From positions 930,001 through 994,000 of the forward strand of contig NZ_JAFBCS010000001.1 of assembly GCF_016907845.1 (NCBI RefSeq): a DNA stretch of 64,000 bases, given 5' to 3'. The stretch comes from Arcanobacterium pluranimalium. GTDB lineage: Bacteria; Actinomycetota; Actinomycetes; Actinomycetales; Actinomycetaceae. Numbering within the stretch: the stretch's first letter is position 1; the number at the start of each line of letters is the position of its first letter. The notes under the pieces are model-generated. The model ran no database searches. It was not told the origin of the DNA and worked only from the letters and a program-made list of their open reading frames with translations. The position numbers were made by a program, and so were the translations under genes. Shown one piece after another: positions 35,803 to 45,700 of this stretch.

Positions 35803-36411
35803 ATGATGGAAGTTTCAATTCGTGTTCCGCTGGTAAGCGATATTCAAGCGGTGGGTGCTGCACTGGGACGTGCCGCTCAACCAGGCGATATGGTGATGCT
35901 CAACGGTCCGCTTGGAGCAGGTAAGACGACGATGACCCAGGGAATCGCGCGCGGTTTAGGTGTGAAAGGGAAAGTTTCTTCTCCGACGTTCGTCATTGCG
36001 CAGATTCATCGCGGTGCGCAGCTCGATTTAGTGCATGTGGACGCATATCGGCTGAGTTCAATTGAGGAACTTGATGCCCTTGATCTCGACACTTCTTTGG
36101 ATGTTTCTTTAACGGTAGTCGAATGGGGTGCGGGCAAGGTTGAGGCGCTTTCCGGAGATCGACTTGAGATTGCTATTGAGCGACCAGAAGGGGCGCAGGC
36201 AGGTTTGGATCCCGAGGATCTTTTCGTTGATGCGCCGCGGACGCTCACAGTGCATTCTTTTGGTGAGCGCGGTGACGCTTTCTTGACTGCGTTGCTCGCT
36301 GATCCGGACGTCCGCTCGCTCATTGAAGCAACTGAGCAGGTTAATGCAGCTGAGCAGGTTGGAGCAACTGAGCAGTGCGGCTGCGCTGCTAGCGCCGCTC
36401 TTTCTGATTAA
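35803..36411 (+). CDS. tsaE: tRNA t6A synthesis ATPase TsaE
   Basis: The ATPase partner of TsaB/TsaD in making t6A37 on tRNA. The Walker A is NGPLGAGKTTMTQGIARGLG, followed by VSSPTFVIAQIHRG, LVHVDAYRL and VVEWGAGKVE. The protein is 202 residues, about 40 longer than many family members. The extra end includes three 6-residue repeats (EATEQV, NAAEQV, GATEQC) from 18-bp units at 36325-36378. It is in a gene order common in Gram-positives: alr-tsaE-...-tsaB-rimI. Confidence 0.92.
   Translation: MMEVSIRVPLVSDIQAVGAALGRAAQPGDMVMLNGPLGAGKTTMTQGIARGLGVKGKVSSPTFVIAQIHRGAQLDLVHVDAYRLSSIEELDALDLDTSLDVSLTVVEWGAGKVEALSGDRLEIAIERPEGAQAGLDPEDLFVDAPRTLTVHSFGERGDAFLTALLADPDVRSLIEATEQVNAAEQVGATEQCGCAASAALSD
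36325..36378 (+). repeat. Three 18-bp repeats in the tsaE 3' end
   Basis: GAAGCAACTGAGCAGGTT, AATGCAGCTGAGCAGGTT and GGAGCAACTGAGCAGTGC run head to tail in frame, 33 bp before the stop. Confidence 0.8.
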
Positions 36412-36427
36412 GTTTTGGATTTTTACC

Positions 36428-37588
36428 ATGAGTATGCGTCGTTTGTGGGTTGCCGCTCTTGGAGCATTTATTGTGTGCGGAGGGTTTGTGGGCGTGGCGC
36501 AAGCGTCTGCCCAGATAAGTGAGCCATCGACGTCGCAGACGCTCATTTCTGCTCAAAACCGTACACACGACGCCGCGTTCACCGCACACGACGCATCCGT
36601 AACCACGGTTCACGGGACGTTTATCGTGCGCGATGCGTCCGTTACCGCTGCCCACGCGGCCTACACCGCCCGCGACCTGTACTTCACTTCCGGTGAGGCT
36701 GAGGTTAACGCGTGGTTCAACCAAAATGCACAGTCGTTAATTCTCGCTTATGCTCCAGATGCATTTCCAAAGGCCACTGCTAGTGAGGTGGCAAAATTCT
36801 CTGTGGGCAAGCCGATTCGCGCCGCACAATTCGAAGCTAAAGGCACCAAAGTTGGTATCACCGAATCGAATGTGTGGGTGGCGCCGGTGCGTAACCAAAC
36901 GAATGAGCCAGTAGGTGCTATTTCCGCAGATTTTTCGGACGGGAAAGCGAAAAAAGATAACGTTTATGGCGATCCGGCACTGGGTGCGGCCATTTCGATC
37001 GTGGACTCGGCACGCGCCGTTGTCTTTGATGAACCGCTCAAAGCGTGGTTTGCAGTCAAAGAATCGGTGGTCACCTCGGCTGATGCGCAAGCGAAGAAGA
37101 TCTTGCTTGGCTCCATGCCACTAGATACTTTTTTAATCCAACGAGAGCGACTCATTGGAACTGGCTCGGTGATCGGCGCCGATGATACTGCGTCCGCAAC
37201 ACCGGCCAGCTCGGCAAAGTCGCAATATCTTAGCCCGCTGCAAATCATGCTGATTGTGCTGTTCGTATTGGCAGTTGTTACAGTATCTTTAGTATGGCTG
37301 CGTTGGGAACAGGCCGAAAACGCTGCGCGCAAAAATGACGGCGAACGCCAAATCCATCGCCCTGAGTCGGGGAAGTGGAGCATCGTTGATCACACCAAGA
37401 AATCTCGAAAGATGCGTTTTCGAGATTCAGGCGGCAAGATTTCCCTTTATCGCAAGGCAGATCTAGATAAAGTCGAATCCGGTTCGGCAGGCGCGGACGC
37501 CAGGCCTGCTGCCGACTCACCTATGAAAAGCGCAGGATTTGCAACAACCACTGAGAAAGACGATGAAAATGAAATACTTGACGATTGA
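36428..37588 (+). CDS. Uncharacterised exported protein with one membrane anchor
   Basis: A 386-residue protein I do not recognise. ATG 36428 gives a signal peptide (MSMRRLWVAALGAFIVCGGFVGVAQASA). Residues about 47-88 are imperfect 14-residue repeats (HDASVT/RDASVT type). A soluble domain follows, then a transmembrane helix (about 277-300, LQIMLIVLFVLAVVTVSLVWL) and a basic, then acidic, cytoplasmic tail ending ENEILDD. It therefore probably has an outside domain and an inside tail. It lies between tsaE and tsaB and overlaps tsaB by 26 bp, so it is co-transcribed with t6A genes. Confidence 0.7.
   Translation: MSMRRLWVAALGAFIVCGGFVGVAQASAQISEPSTSQTLISAQNRTHDAAFTAHDASVTTVHGTFIVRDASVTAAHAAYTARDLYFTSGEAEVNAWFNQNAQSLILAYAPDAFPKATASEVAKFSVGKPIRAAQFEAKGTKVGITESNVWVAPVRNQTNEPVGAISADFSDGKAKKDNVYGDPALGAAISIVDSARAVVFDEPLKAWFAVKESVVTSADAQAKKILLGSMPLDTFLIQRERLIGTGSVIGADDTASATPASSAKSQYLSPLQIMLIVLFVLAVVTVSLVWLRWEQAENAARKNDGERQIHRPESGKWSIVDHTKKSRKMRFRDSGGKISLYRKADLDKVESGSAGADARPAADSPMKSAGFATTTEKDDENEILDD
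36566..36691 (+). repeat. Three degenerate 42-bp repeats in the exported-protein gene
   Basis: In-frame units encode HDAAFTAHDASVTTV, HGTFIVRDASVTAA and HAAYTARDLYFTSG. The period is about 14 codons. They lie just after the signal peptide. Confidence 0.6.
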
Positions 37589-38282
37589 TGCATCACACCA
37601 TGTGATTGTGGGCGTATGCGATGTGAACTTGGGCGTTGTGCAGGAGTTGAGCGCGATGCGTTCACAAGATTCGCGCCACCACGTTGAACAATTGACACCG
37701 ATGGTGCGCCAGGTTTTGCAGCAAGCTGGCATTGATCGACCTGATGCTATTGTGGTGGGCACCGGACCAGCAGCATTTACTGGATTGCGTGCAGGTTTGG
37801 TTACGGCGCGCACCTTGGCGCGCGCATGGGACATGCCAATTTATGGACTTTCTTCTGCGGAAGTGATGGCGCTGGCTGGGGCTGATGCTGGATTGAATCT
37901 CGTTGAGGGCGTCATTGATGCGCGCCGTAAGGAAGTTTATGCCCTGCAAGCTCGGGCGATGGGGGCAGACGACGTCGAGATCATCAAACCGGTTCGCGTG
38001 CTCAAGCCGGCGGATTTGGCGCAGGAGCTGAGCGTCGATCGGGCGATCGTGGCCTGTGCTGATGGAGATCTTTATGCAGATGTACTGGGAGAACGAGTTA
38101 CTGTTGACTGTGCGCCAGCGGTGATGGTGCGTCTGCTTCTTTCACGAATTGCCCGTGTAGAAGCTGGCGAAGATATTAGTTTTGATACTGAGCCGCAGTA
38201 TTTGCGCCGTCCAGACGTGCATGGAGGAGCGCACTCCCAACCAGCTGCAACTGAGAATCCGTATGGCTCTGCCGGAAAATAG
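37563..38282 (+). CDS. tsaB: tRNA t6A synthesis scaffold TsaB
   Basis: The ASKHA-fold partner of TsaD in t6A synthesis. It shows YLTIDASHHVIVGV, HHVEQLTPMV, VVGTGPAAFTGLRAGLVTARTLA and IDARRKEVYALQA. The start at 37563 (MKMKYLTID) is within the preceding gene and has GAGAAAG upstream. 239 residues is slightly longer than average. rimI begins inside its 3' end. tsaD, often next, is not here. Confidence 0.92.
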   Translation: MKMKYLTIDASHHVIVGVCDVNLGVVQELSAMRSQDSRHHVEQLTPMVRQVLQQAGIDRPDAIVVGTGPAAFTGLRAGLVTARTLARAWDMPIYGLSSAEVMALAGADAGLNLVEGVIDARRKEVYALQARAMGADDVEIIKPVRVLKPADLAQELSVDRAIVACADGDLYADVLGERVTVDCAPAVMVRLLLSRIARVEAGEDISFDTEPQYLRRPDVHGGAHSQPAATENPYGSAGK

Positions 38283-38730
38283 CAGTATTATTGAGGTTCC
38301 CGCCGGATGGGTGGAGCGTTGCGCGCGTTTCGACCTGCGAAATTTTGGCCGCGACGCTTGGCCGATAGACGTGTGGAAAGATGAGCTGGTGGCCTCGGAT
38401 CGCTCGTACTATGCGGTTGTGTGCGATGCGCAACCGCATGAGAGTGTGGGCGCTTTGCTCGCGATTGCGGGTATTTCTCACGGGCCGGACGCGGAGTTAC
38501 TCACGATAGGCGTTGACGCAGCGTATCGTCGTCGGGGAATAGCGCGCGAACTACTTGCATTCATGCTCGATATTCCTCGTTCTCGCCAGGCCGATCGGGT
38601 ATTTCTCGAGGTGCGTAAGGCCGACGCCGGTGCCCAAGCTTTGTATAAGGCTTTCGGTTTCGAGCCGATTTCGGTGCGTAAAAAGTATTATTCCGACGAC
38701 GACGCTGTGGTTATGCGCCTAGCGCTGTAG
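38263..38730 (+). CDS. rimI: GNAT acetyltransferase, RimI-like
   Basis: A GCN5-type N-acetyltransferase; the RimI relatives acetylate the N-terminus of ribosomal protein S18. The acetyl-CoA loop is YRRRGIARELLAFML, and FLEVRKADAGAQALYKAFGFEPISVRKKYY is the typical C-terminal part. ATG 38263 gives 155 residues; an in-frame ATG at 38221 gives 169 with no better ribosome-binding site. It follows tsaB, the usual place of rimI. Confidence 0.85.
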   Translation: MALPENSSIIEVPAGWVERCARFDLRNFGRDAWPIDVWKDELVASDRSYYAVVCDAQPHESVGALLAIAGISHGPDAELLTIGVDAAYRRRGIARELLAFMLDIPRSRQADRVFLEVRKADAGAQALYKAFGFEPISVRKKYYSDDDAVVMRLAL

Positions 38731-38959
38731 CGTTTCGTGGGTGAATACTGGCTCCGGTCTTGGCAAATACGATATACGCAAACAAAGTCTCACAAAAATA
38801 GCTGCCGCATTCGCCGTCGTTCTAATTGGCTTGTGGGCGCGGAATACGGCACATGATTGAAAAATCACGATGTTTTCTGAGGCTCAAATTGGCGAAAAAT
38901 AGGCTTTTCTAGGTACTTACGCCCGGTAACGTCACGGCCTATTCTGGTATTTTTTGAGT
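38731..38959 (+). promoter_or_regulatory. Gap upstream of the sdh operon
   Basis: No gene or hairpin is evident in these 229 bp. A TATTCT about 12 bases before GTG 38960 could be a -10 element, and the sdhC start has no ribosome-binding site, so a short-leader or leaderless transcript is possible. Confidence 0.3.
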
Positions 38960-39670
38960 GTGGCTAACTCAACTGTAATTAACAAAAGCGGCCGTAAGAC
39001 GACCGTGGCACTCAAGGTGCTCATGGCCGGTACTGGCCTGATCTTCGTCCTATTCTTGCTGTTCCATATGTATGGCAATCTCAAGATGTTGCTCGGAGCA
39101 GACGCTTTCAATCACTATGCACACTGGTTGCAGAACGACCTCCTCTATCCGATCCTCCCTCACAAGGGTGGCGTGTGGATTATGCGTGTGTTCTTGCTGC
39201 TGGCAATTGTGGGGCATGCGTATTCCGCTATCGCGCTCTGGGGCCGTGCTAACAAAGCTCGTGGCAATGCCTACAAGGTGAGCACGGGAACTAAGGTGCG
39301 TGCTGGCCAGACCTACACCGCACGCACAATGCGTTGGGGTGGAATCATCATCGCGATCTTCATCGTCTTCCACTTGCTGCAGTTCACCACGCTTCATCTT
39401 TCAGTTGGTGCGGAAAACTACGCAGCGATGGAACCATATGACCGCGTTGTGGCTGGATTCTCCGTCCCGTGGTTGTGGGCATTCTACCTGGTAGCGATGG
39501 TGGCTGTGGCATTGCATGTGCGTCATGGTGTGTGGTCGGCTCTGGCTACGCTGGGTCTTTCCACCCGCAAGCGTGAGCGCGCTTTCAAGCTAACTGGCGA
39601 TATTGTCGCGTTCGCGCTGATCGTTGGCTTCATGACTCCACCGACCATGATCCTGTTCGGGCTTCTTTAA
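38960..39670 (+). CDS. sdhC: Succinate dehydrogenase cytochrome b subunit
   Basis: The 236-residue haem-binding membrane anchor. It has about five membrane helices with the expected histidines (FLLFHMYGNL, AHWLQNDLLYP, IVGHAYSAIALW, FHLLQFTTLHL, VALHVRHGVWSALATLG). This is the single-subunit anchor type found with Bacillus/actinobacterial SdhA. The start is taken as GTG 38960; TTG 38954 is also in frame. Confidence 0.92.
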   Translation: MANSTVINKSGRKTTVALKVLMAGTGLIFVLFLLFHMYGNLKMLLGADAFNHYAHWLQNDLLYPILPHKGGVWIMRVFLLLAIVGHAYSAIALWGRANKARGNAYKVSTGTKVRAGQTYTARTMRWGGIIIAIFIVFHLLQFTTLHLSVGAENYAAMEPYDRVVAGFSVPWLWAFYLVAMVAVALHVRHGVWSALATLGLSTRKRERAFKLTGDIVAFALIVGFMTPPTMILFGLL

Positions 39671-39687
39671 GAATAGGAAAGTAAGAA

Positions 39688-41658
39688 ATGACAGAAACAT
39701 TGATTAAGGGTCTGTACCGCGAGGGCGAGGCAATTGTAGATGCCAAAGCTCCTCAAGGACCGCTCGAAAAGCGTTGGGAGCAGCGCAAATTTGAAGCGCG
39801 CTTGGTGAACCCTGCGAACCGTCGTAAGCTCTCCGTCATCGTCGTCGGAACCGGACTTGCTGGTGGTGCAGGCGCTGCTTCGCTAGGTGAAATGGGATAC
39901 AACGTCAAGGCGTTCTTCTACCAGGATTCGGCTCGCCGTGCACATTCAATTGCTGCTCAGGGCGGTATTAACGCGGCTAAAAACTACAAGAACGACAACG
40001 ACTCCACCTATCGCTTGTTCTACGACACCATTAAGGGTGGCGACTTCCGCGCCCGCGAGTCCAACGTTTACCGTTTGGCTGAGGTTTCAGCGAATATTAT
40101 CGACCAGTGTGTGGCACAGGGCGTTCCTTTCGCTCGTGAATATGGTGGTCTGCTCGATAACCGTTCCTTCGGTGGTGTGCAGGTTTCCCGTACGTTCTAT
40201 GCTCGTGGTCAGACGGGTCAGCAGCTGCTCATCGGTGCATATCAAGCGCTCATGCGTCAAGCTAAGGCTGGCACCGTTGAACTGTTCAGCCGCCACGAGA
40301 TGGTTGATCTGATTGTTATTGACGGTCGTGCCCGCGGAATTATCGCCCGCGACATGATCACCGGTGAGATGGAAACGCACCTGGCTGACGCCGTCGTCAT
40401 TGCAACTGGTGGATATGGAAACGTCTTCTTCCTGTCCACGAACGCAATGGGATGTAATGGTTCGGCTGTGTGGCGTGCGCACCGTCGCGGCGCATTCTTT
40501 GGCAACCCGTGCTACACGCAGATCCATCCAACCTGTATTCCACAGCACGGTAGCTCGCAGTCGAAGCTGACGCTTATGTCGGAGTCGCTGCGTAACGATG
40601 GCCGTATCTGGGTTCCAAAGAAAGCTGAGGACACCAAGAAAGATCCTCGCGATATTCCAGAAGAAGATCGCGACTACTACTTGGAGCGTATCTACCCAGC
40701 ATTCGGTAACCTCGTTCCTCGTGATATTGCTTCGCGTCAGGCGAAGAACATGTGTGACGAAGGGCGCGGCGTCGGCCCAGAGATCGACGGCGTTGCACGT
40801 GGCGTATACCTTGACTTCGCTGAGCCAATTCAGCGTATGGGCAAGGCGCAGGTGTCTGCGAAGTACGGCAACCTCTTCGATATGTATGAGCGCATTACCG
40901 GTGAGAATCCTTACGAAGTGCCAATGCGCATCTATCCGGCAGTGCACTACACCATGGGTGGCCTGTGGGTTGATTACGATCTGCAGTCCACGATTCCTGG
41001 TCTGTTTGTGGCAGGTGAAGCGAACTTCTCGGATCACGGCGCAAACCGCTTGGGTGCTTCGGCGCTCATGCAAGGTCTAGCTGATGGCTACTTCGTGCTT
41101 CCAAATACGATCAACGACTACTTAGCCGACGGCCCATTCCCGGCTGTTGATCCAGAGAACGCAGAGCTCAAGGCGATCCAGAAAGAGAATACGGATCGTA
41201 TCGATCACTTCATGTCCAACGACGGAAACCGCTCGGTTGATTCGTTCCACAAGGAATTGGGTCAGATCATGTGGGAGTACTGTGGCATGGAGCGCACTGA
41301 GGAAGGCCTGAAGAAAGCAATCGGCATGATTCGTGCGCTGCGTGAAGAGTTCTGGAAGAACGTTCGCGTGACCGGTAAGGCTGATGAGCTCAACCAGGCG
41401 TTGGAGAAGGCTGGCCGCGTGGCTGACTTCTTCGAGCTTGGCGAGTTGATGTGTATTGACGCTCTTCACCGTGAAGAGTCCTGCGGTGGACACTTCCGTG
41501 CGGAGTCTCAAACGGAAGAGGGCGAGGCCCTGCGCCACGACGATAAGTTCGCTTATGTAGCTGCTTGGGAGTTTGCTGGCGACGGCGAAGCCCCAGTTCT
41601 ACACAAGGAAGACCTCAACTACGAATTCGTCCATATGAAGCAGCGGAGCTACAAGTGA
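39688..41658 (+). CDS. sdhA: Succinate dehydrogenase flavoprotein subunit
   Basis: The 656-residue FAD subunit oxidises succinate (or reduces fumarate). The dinucleotide-binding fold is [22 protein letters not shown]. The FAD-attachment region is [17 protein letters not shown], and active-site blocks are HPTCIPQHG and [13 protein letters not shown], with [22 protein letters not shown]. Length and sequence fit the non-classical actinobacterial type. It is followed by sdhB with a 4-base overlap. Confidence 0.95.
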   Translation: MTETLIKGLYREGEAIVDAKAPQGPLEKRWEQRKFEARLVNPANRRKLSVIVVGTGLAGGAGAASLGEMGYNVKAFFYQDSARRAHSIAAQGGINAAKNYKNDNDSTYRLFYDTIKGGDFRARESNVYRLAEVSANIIDQCVAQGVPFAREYGGLLDNRSFGGVQVSRTFYARGQTGQQLLIGAYQALMRQAKAGTVELFSRHEMVDLIVIDGRARGIIARDMITGEMETHLADAVVIATGGYGNVFFLSTNAMGCNGSAVWRAHRRGAFFGNPCYTQIHPTCIPQHGSSQSKLTLMSESLRNDGRIWVPKKAEDTKKDPRDIPEEDRDYYLERIYPAFGNLVPRDIASRQAKNMCDEGRGVGPEIDGVARGVYLDFAEPIQRMGKAQVSAKYGNLFDMYERITGENPYEVPMRIYPAVHYTMGGLWVDYDLQSTIPGLFVAGEANFSDHGANRLGASALMQGLADGYFVLPNTINDYLADGPFPAVDPENAELKAIQKENTDRIDHFMSNDGNRSVDSFHKELGQIMWEYCGMERTEEGLKKAIGMIRALREEFWKNVRVTGKADELNQALEKAGRVADFFELGELMCIDALHREESCGGHFRAESQTEEGEALRHDDKFAYVAAWEFAGDGEAPVLHKEDLNYEFVHMKQRSYK

Positions 41659-42386
41659 AAATTAACCTCGAATATTGGCGTCAAGCTGGCCCAGAAGATA
41701 AAGGTCACTTCGAGACGCACACCATCCAGAATGTTGAAGCAGAGGCATCTTTCCTTGAGATGCTTGACCAGCTGAACGAAGAGCTATTCGACGAGGGCAA
41801 GGAACCTGTTGCTTTCGATTCGGATTGCCGTGAGGGTATCTGCGGTCAGTGTGGAATTGTTATTAACGGCGATCCGCACGGTCCAGAAGTGACCACCACG
41901 TGCCAGTTGCACATGCGTCATTTCAAAGACGGCGATACCATCACCATCGAACCGTGGCGTTCGACGGCATTCCCAGTGCTGCGTGATCTGGTTGTTGATC
42001 GTTCGGCTTTGGATCGTATCGTGCAGGCTGGTGGCTACATCTCGGTGAATACCGGTGCTGCTCCTGATGCGCATGCTGCACCTGTTCGCAAGGAGAATGC
42101 TGATAAGGCATTTGAGGCTGCGGCATGTATCGGCTGTGGTGCTTGCGTGGCTGCCTGCCCGAATGGTTCGGCTATGCTCTTTACATCTGCGAAAGTTGTG
42201 CATCTGGGCTTGCTCCCACAAGGGCAGCCAGAGCGCAAAGAGCGCGTTGTAAATATGCTCTCTCAGCATGATGCTGAAGGATTTGGCGGTTGTACAAACA
42301 CTGGAGCTTGTGCTTCGGCTTGCCCGAAAGAAGTTCCACTTGAGTTCATCTCAATGCTCAACCGCGATCTGATTAAAGCAATGTAA
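41655..42386 (+). CDS. sdhB: Succinate dehydrogenase iron-sulfur subunit
   Basis: The 243-residue electron-transfer subunit. The start is GTG 41655 ([20 protein letters not shown]), overlapping the sdhA stop. Ligands for the [2Fe-2S] cluster are in [21 protein letters not shown] with a later TTTCQLH. The second domain has [15 protein letters not shown] and [16 protein letters not shown] for the other clusters. It completes sdhCAB and is followed by a terminator. Confidence 0.95.
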   Translation: MKINLEYWRQAGPEDKGHFETHTIQNVEAEASFLEMLDQLNEELFDEGKEPVAFDSDCREGICGQCGIVINGDPHGPEVTTTCQLHMRHFKDGDTITIEPWRSTAFPVLRDLVVDRSALDRIVQAGGYISVNTGAAPDAHAAPVRKENADKAFEAAACIGCGACVAACPNGSAMLFTSAKVVHLGLLPQGQPERKERVVNMLSQHDAEGFGGCTNTGACASACPKEVPLEFISMLNRDLIKAM

Positions 42387-42401
42387 CAGGGGTTGCTTTG
42401 C

Positions 42402-42436
42402 AGGGGTGCAGGTCGATGACCTGCGCCCCTTTTTGT
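42402..42436 (+). terminator. Intrinsic terminator of the sdh operon
   Basis: AGGGGTGCAGGTC pairs with GACCTGCGCCCCT (one G-T or mismatch position) around a GAT loop and is followed by TTTT. Confidence 0.85.
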
Positions 42437-42762
42437 ATGTGGGGGCGTTGAGGGGTGTTGGGATATCTAGGTTGGGGTCGGTGTCTGAGGTGGGTGTGTT
42501 GGTGCGGTCGTCGAGTTTTGGTGTGGATTTCGCATGATCTCGATATATGTGGAGATGTTTGCGAAAGCGCCCCAAAAGGCGAGGGGTTAAAGGCCGGATT
42601 GTGTGTCGGGGCGTTTCTAGGGCCGGTTGGGGTCGTGACGGCGATTAACAGACTGAGGCAAGCAGAGCGATATGTGCGGCAGAGCTAATATTTTACGTGG
42701 AAAACGTAGTTCGAATAAGGTAATGTTTAATTGATTATTCTAATAATTTGAAAGAGATTTTT
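42437..42762 (+). other. Non-coding gap before the giant surface-protein gene
   Basis: G/T-rich DNA carrying the intact dispersed repeat (about 42515-42580). The last 70 bp are AT-rich and probably hold the surface-gene promoter. AAAGAG lies six bases before ATG 42763. No gene is seen. Confidence 0.5.
42515..42580 (+). repeat. Dispersed repeat, uninterrupted copy
   Basis: The block GTTTTGGTGTGGATTTCGC, then ATCTCGATATATGTGGAG, then ATGTTTGCGAAAGCGCC matches the two flanks of the IS30 element (26991-27028 and 25682-25715, - strand). It shows the site before insertion. Confidence 0.65.
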
Positions 42763-45700
42763 ATGTACGCTCACCCCTCTCTCAGTGGCACTCCGAAAAA
42801 GGCGAGCTTTGTTCATTTTTTGAGTGGCAAATACGGTTTCCGTAAAGCTAACGGTAGAAAATACGGTATTTTGGCACTGTGTTTCGCAATGATTATCGGA
42901 GCATTTTCTGGTGTGGCACTTCCTGCTTTTGCAGCCGGCGGTCAGATGACCGTTACCGTTACCCCGCAACAAAGCACTTTTAAGCCTGGCGAGAAGGTCA
43001 AATATATTGTTTCGTACACCTGTAGTGTGGCGAGCTGTGATAATGCGCAGATTAGTTTTCAAGTTGCAGGGCAAAAAGGAGAAACTCTCTCAGAACTAAT
43101 TACAAGTGCCAATGTTAACGCATCTTATGTTAATACTTCGGCAATGTATTGGAATGCCGGCAATCTAGCCGCTGGTACAACAGGTTCTTTTATGGTGGAG
43201 CTAGCCACTACTAATGGTGGGTATGGAAACAGTGAAGCCCTCACGCTAAGCGCTACGATGTCGGCCACGGGTAGCTCAAATGCTACAACTAGTGCTGCTG
43301 TGACTGCGCAAGCTACCGATCAGGCGAAGATTAATTTAGCCTATTCGCCAGCTAATCTAGCCGTTGGGAACACCGGTAAATATGCCTTTAATATGGTGGT
43401 GGGCAGCAATGTGGGTGCTCTGTACCTGTATGATTCGCAATTCGTCGTCGATATTCCTGCCGGTGCAGTATTGCCTTTTTTGGAAAATACTGCAAACGGA
43501 ACTCCGGTATGGACCCCAGGCGCGGATGGAACGGGTGGAACGTTAACATGCCCGGTTCCTGCGAGGCCGGGGCTTTCAGGGATGTATGGATATAATCCTG
43601 GTAATTTTGCGTGGTGTACGGCAGACATTACTTTTCCAAAGGATCGTTTCACACCTGGGCAAACAGTGCAGATTCCGGGTCGCTGGGTTGGAAATATTGA
43701 GGATTGGACCTCTGGTTCGCAAGTGCGCACCCAGGTCACGAAAACTGCCACTTTTAGCACTACGTTGTCAGGTACAGTGCCGAATCAAACCTCGCAGGAT
43801 ACGAATGTACATGCGAGCTCTGGAACGAAATGTATGCAACCTGAACAAGGTTATACTGGATCAGTCGGTTTTGATACCTATGGTGCGGATGTTACAAAAG
43901 CAGTGTTCAAGTTCGCTCAACCCGCGGGTGGAACCTGGGTGCTCACAAATGTGGTTCCGCAATTCAAAACTACTCTTGATCTTGTTATTGAATACCGCTA
44001 TGTGGGGGATACAGTAACTCGCACGAAGCATATCGCGCCAAATACTGATTCAGGTGCATGGCCCGATTCTGGTGGTGTACTAGATTGGGTGCAAGTCACT
44101 GCAACTGGTCTCATTGTAGGCGGAGGCATTACTTCTCCACTCGATGATCTGCAGATTCAGTATGGTGGCAAGTTCCCTCTCGGCATGACGCCGGGCGCGA
44201 GCACCACTCTACAGCGCTCAGTGGAGCTCACCTATGGTGACGGTACTGTGCTCACTACAACTATTCCTAATAATGAAACGATTTCGCTGTGTGAATCATG
44301 GCGCGGAAGTCTCACCATTGTTGCTGGTCAATCGTATAACGAGAGTATGGTTGGTGTGCCATTTAGTCACTCACTTACGGTATCTCAGGCCTCGTATACT
44401 GCCTCATTGGCGCCTCATGTGTCGTTTATTGTGCCGTCAAATTTGGCATTTGATCCTAAATCTGTGAGCTTCGTGTCTGGTACAGCTGGGATTCCTAATG
44501 TTGCGCCGTTGTCTATCACGAGTAAAGCTGTATCGGGTGGTACGCAGTGGGATATTGATTGGAGCAATATTGTGATGCCGCCGTTGGTGGACACAAAGAC
44601 TCCTATAAATTTCAAATTTTCTTATAATGTGATACCCACTGCTCCAGTAACCCCATCGAATCTGCCATACCAAGCTTTGTTGTGGCAAAACGCGAATGTT
44701 CCATTACAGGCGCAGCCTTCTCCTGGAATGTATGTGAACGACACCTATAATGTGGATTCAAATGATGCAACAACAGTGCTGCCCTGGGGCTCAGGGGTAT
44801 TGACTTACATTCCTCTCACTCAGATGACGACGAATTTGTTGACCAATCCTGCTGGTCTTGCCCTGCGTGACGCTCAGATAGAACCGGGCGGTACCTATGC
44901 GCAGGATTTGTTGATGAGTAATACGACTGCGGTAGATTACAAAGATGCTGTGGTGTATGCGGTGCTTCCGTACGTAGGTGATCATGGCCTGCTTGGCACG
45001 AACGAATCTACTGTTCATGGCTCGCAGTGGGCGCCTGTGTTCGCGGGTGTATCGAGTGTTCCTGCTGGGTATACGGTAGAGTATTCCACTTCCACTAATC
45101 CGTGCCGGACAGAGGTTAATACCGCGGCTGCCGGATGTGTAAACGATTGGACGTCGACGGCTCCGGCTGATCTTTCTACGGTTAAGGCTTTGCGTTTTAA
45201 GGCTGGTGCTACGGTGTTGCCTGCCGGAAAGTCTGTTTCGTTCCAGTGGAAGCTCACTGCACCTGCTAATGCAACTGGCACGGCGTATGCGTCGGTTGCT
45301 CGTTCGAGTGTGCCTGTTGGTTCGAGTGCTTATGAAATTACTGAGACTGCTTTGACGTCGGCAACGGTGATGCCTTCTGCGATTGATGTGACGTCGTCGT
45401 TTGTGTTGAATGATAAAAACGGCGATGGGAAAGGTGACGCGGGCGAAACTGTTACGTGGAATTACGTTGTGAAAAACACTGGTGGTGCTACGCTCAACAA
45501 TATCGTGATCAACGGACGTGCGGTCACCTGCACCCCAACTACCTTGGCGGGTGGAGCACAAGCTACGTGTAGTACAACGTCGACGATTAGCCAAGCGGAT
45601 GTGGACGCGCAGAGTTATCTGGATGTGGTGACTGCGTCTGGAACGAATAGTGTGGGTCAAACTGTGACTTCTGTGCAGCGCACGCTCAGCGTGCCTTTGG

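Noticed and set aside
40087-41073. 328-residue open frame on the - strand inside sdhA
   Set aside because: Shadow of a well-conserved gene; its composition is that of reverse-complement codons.
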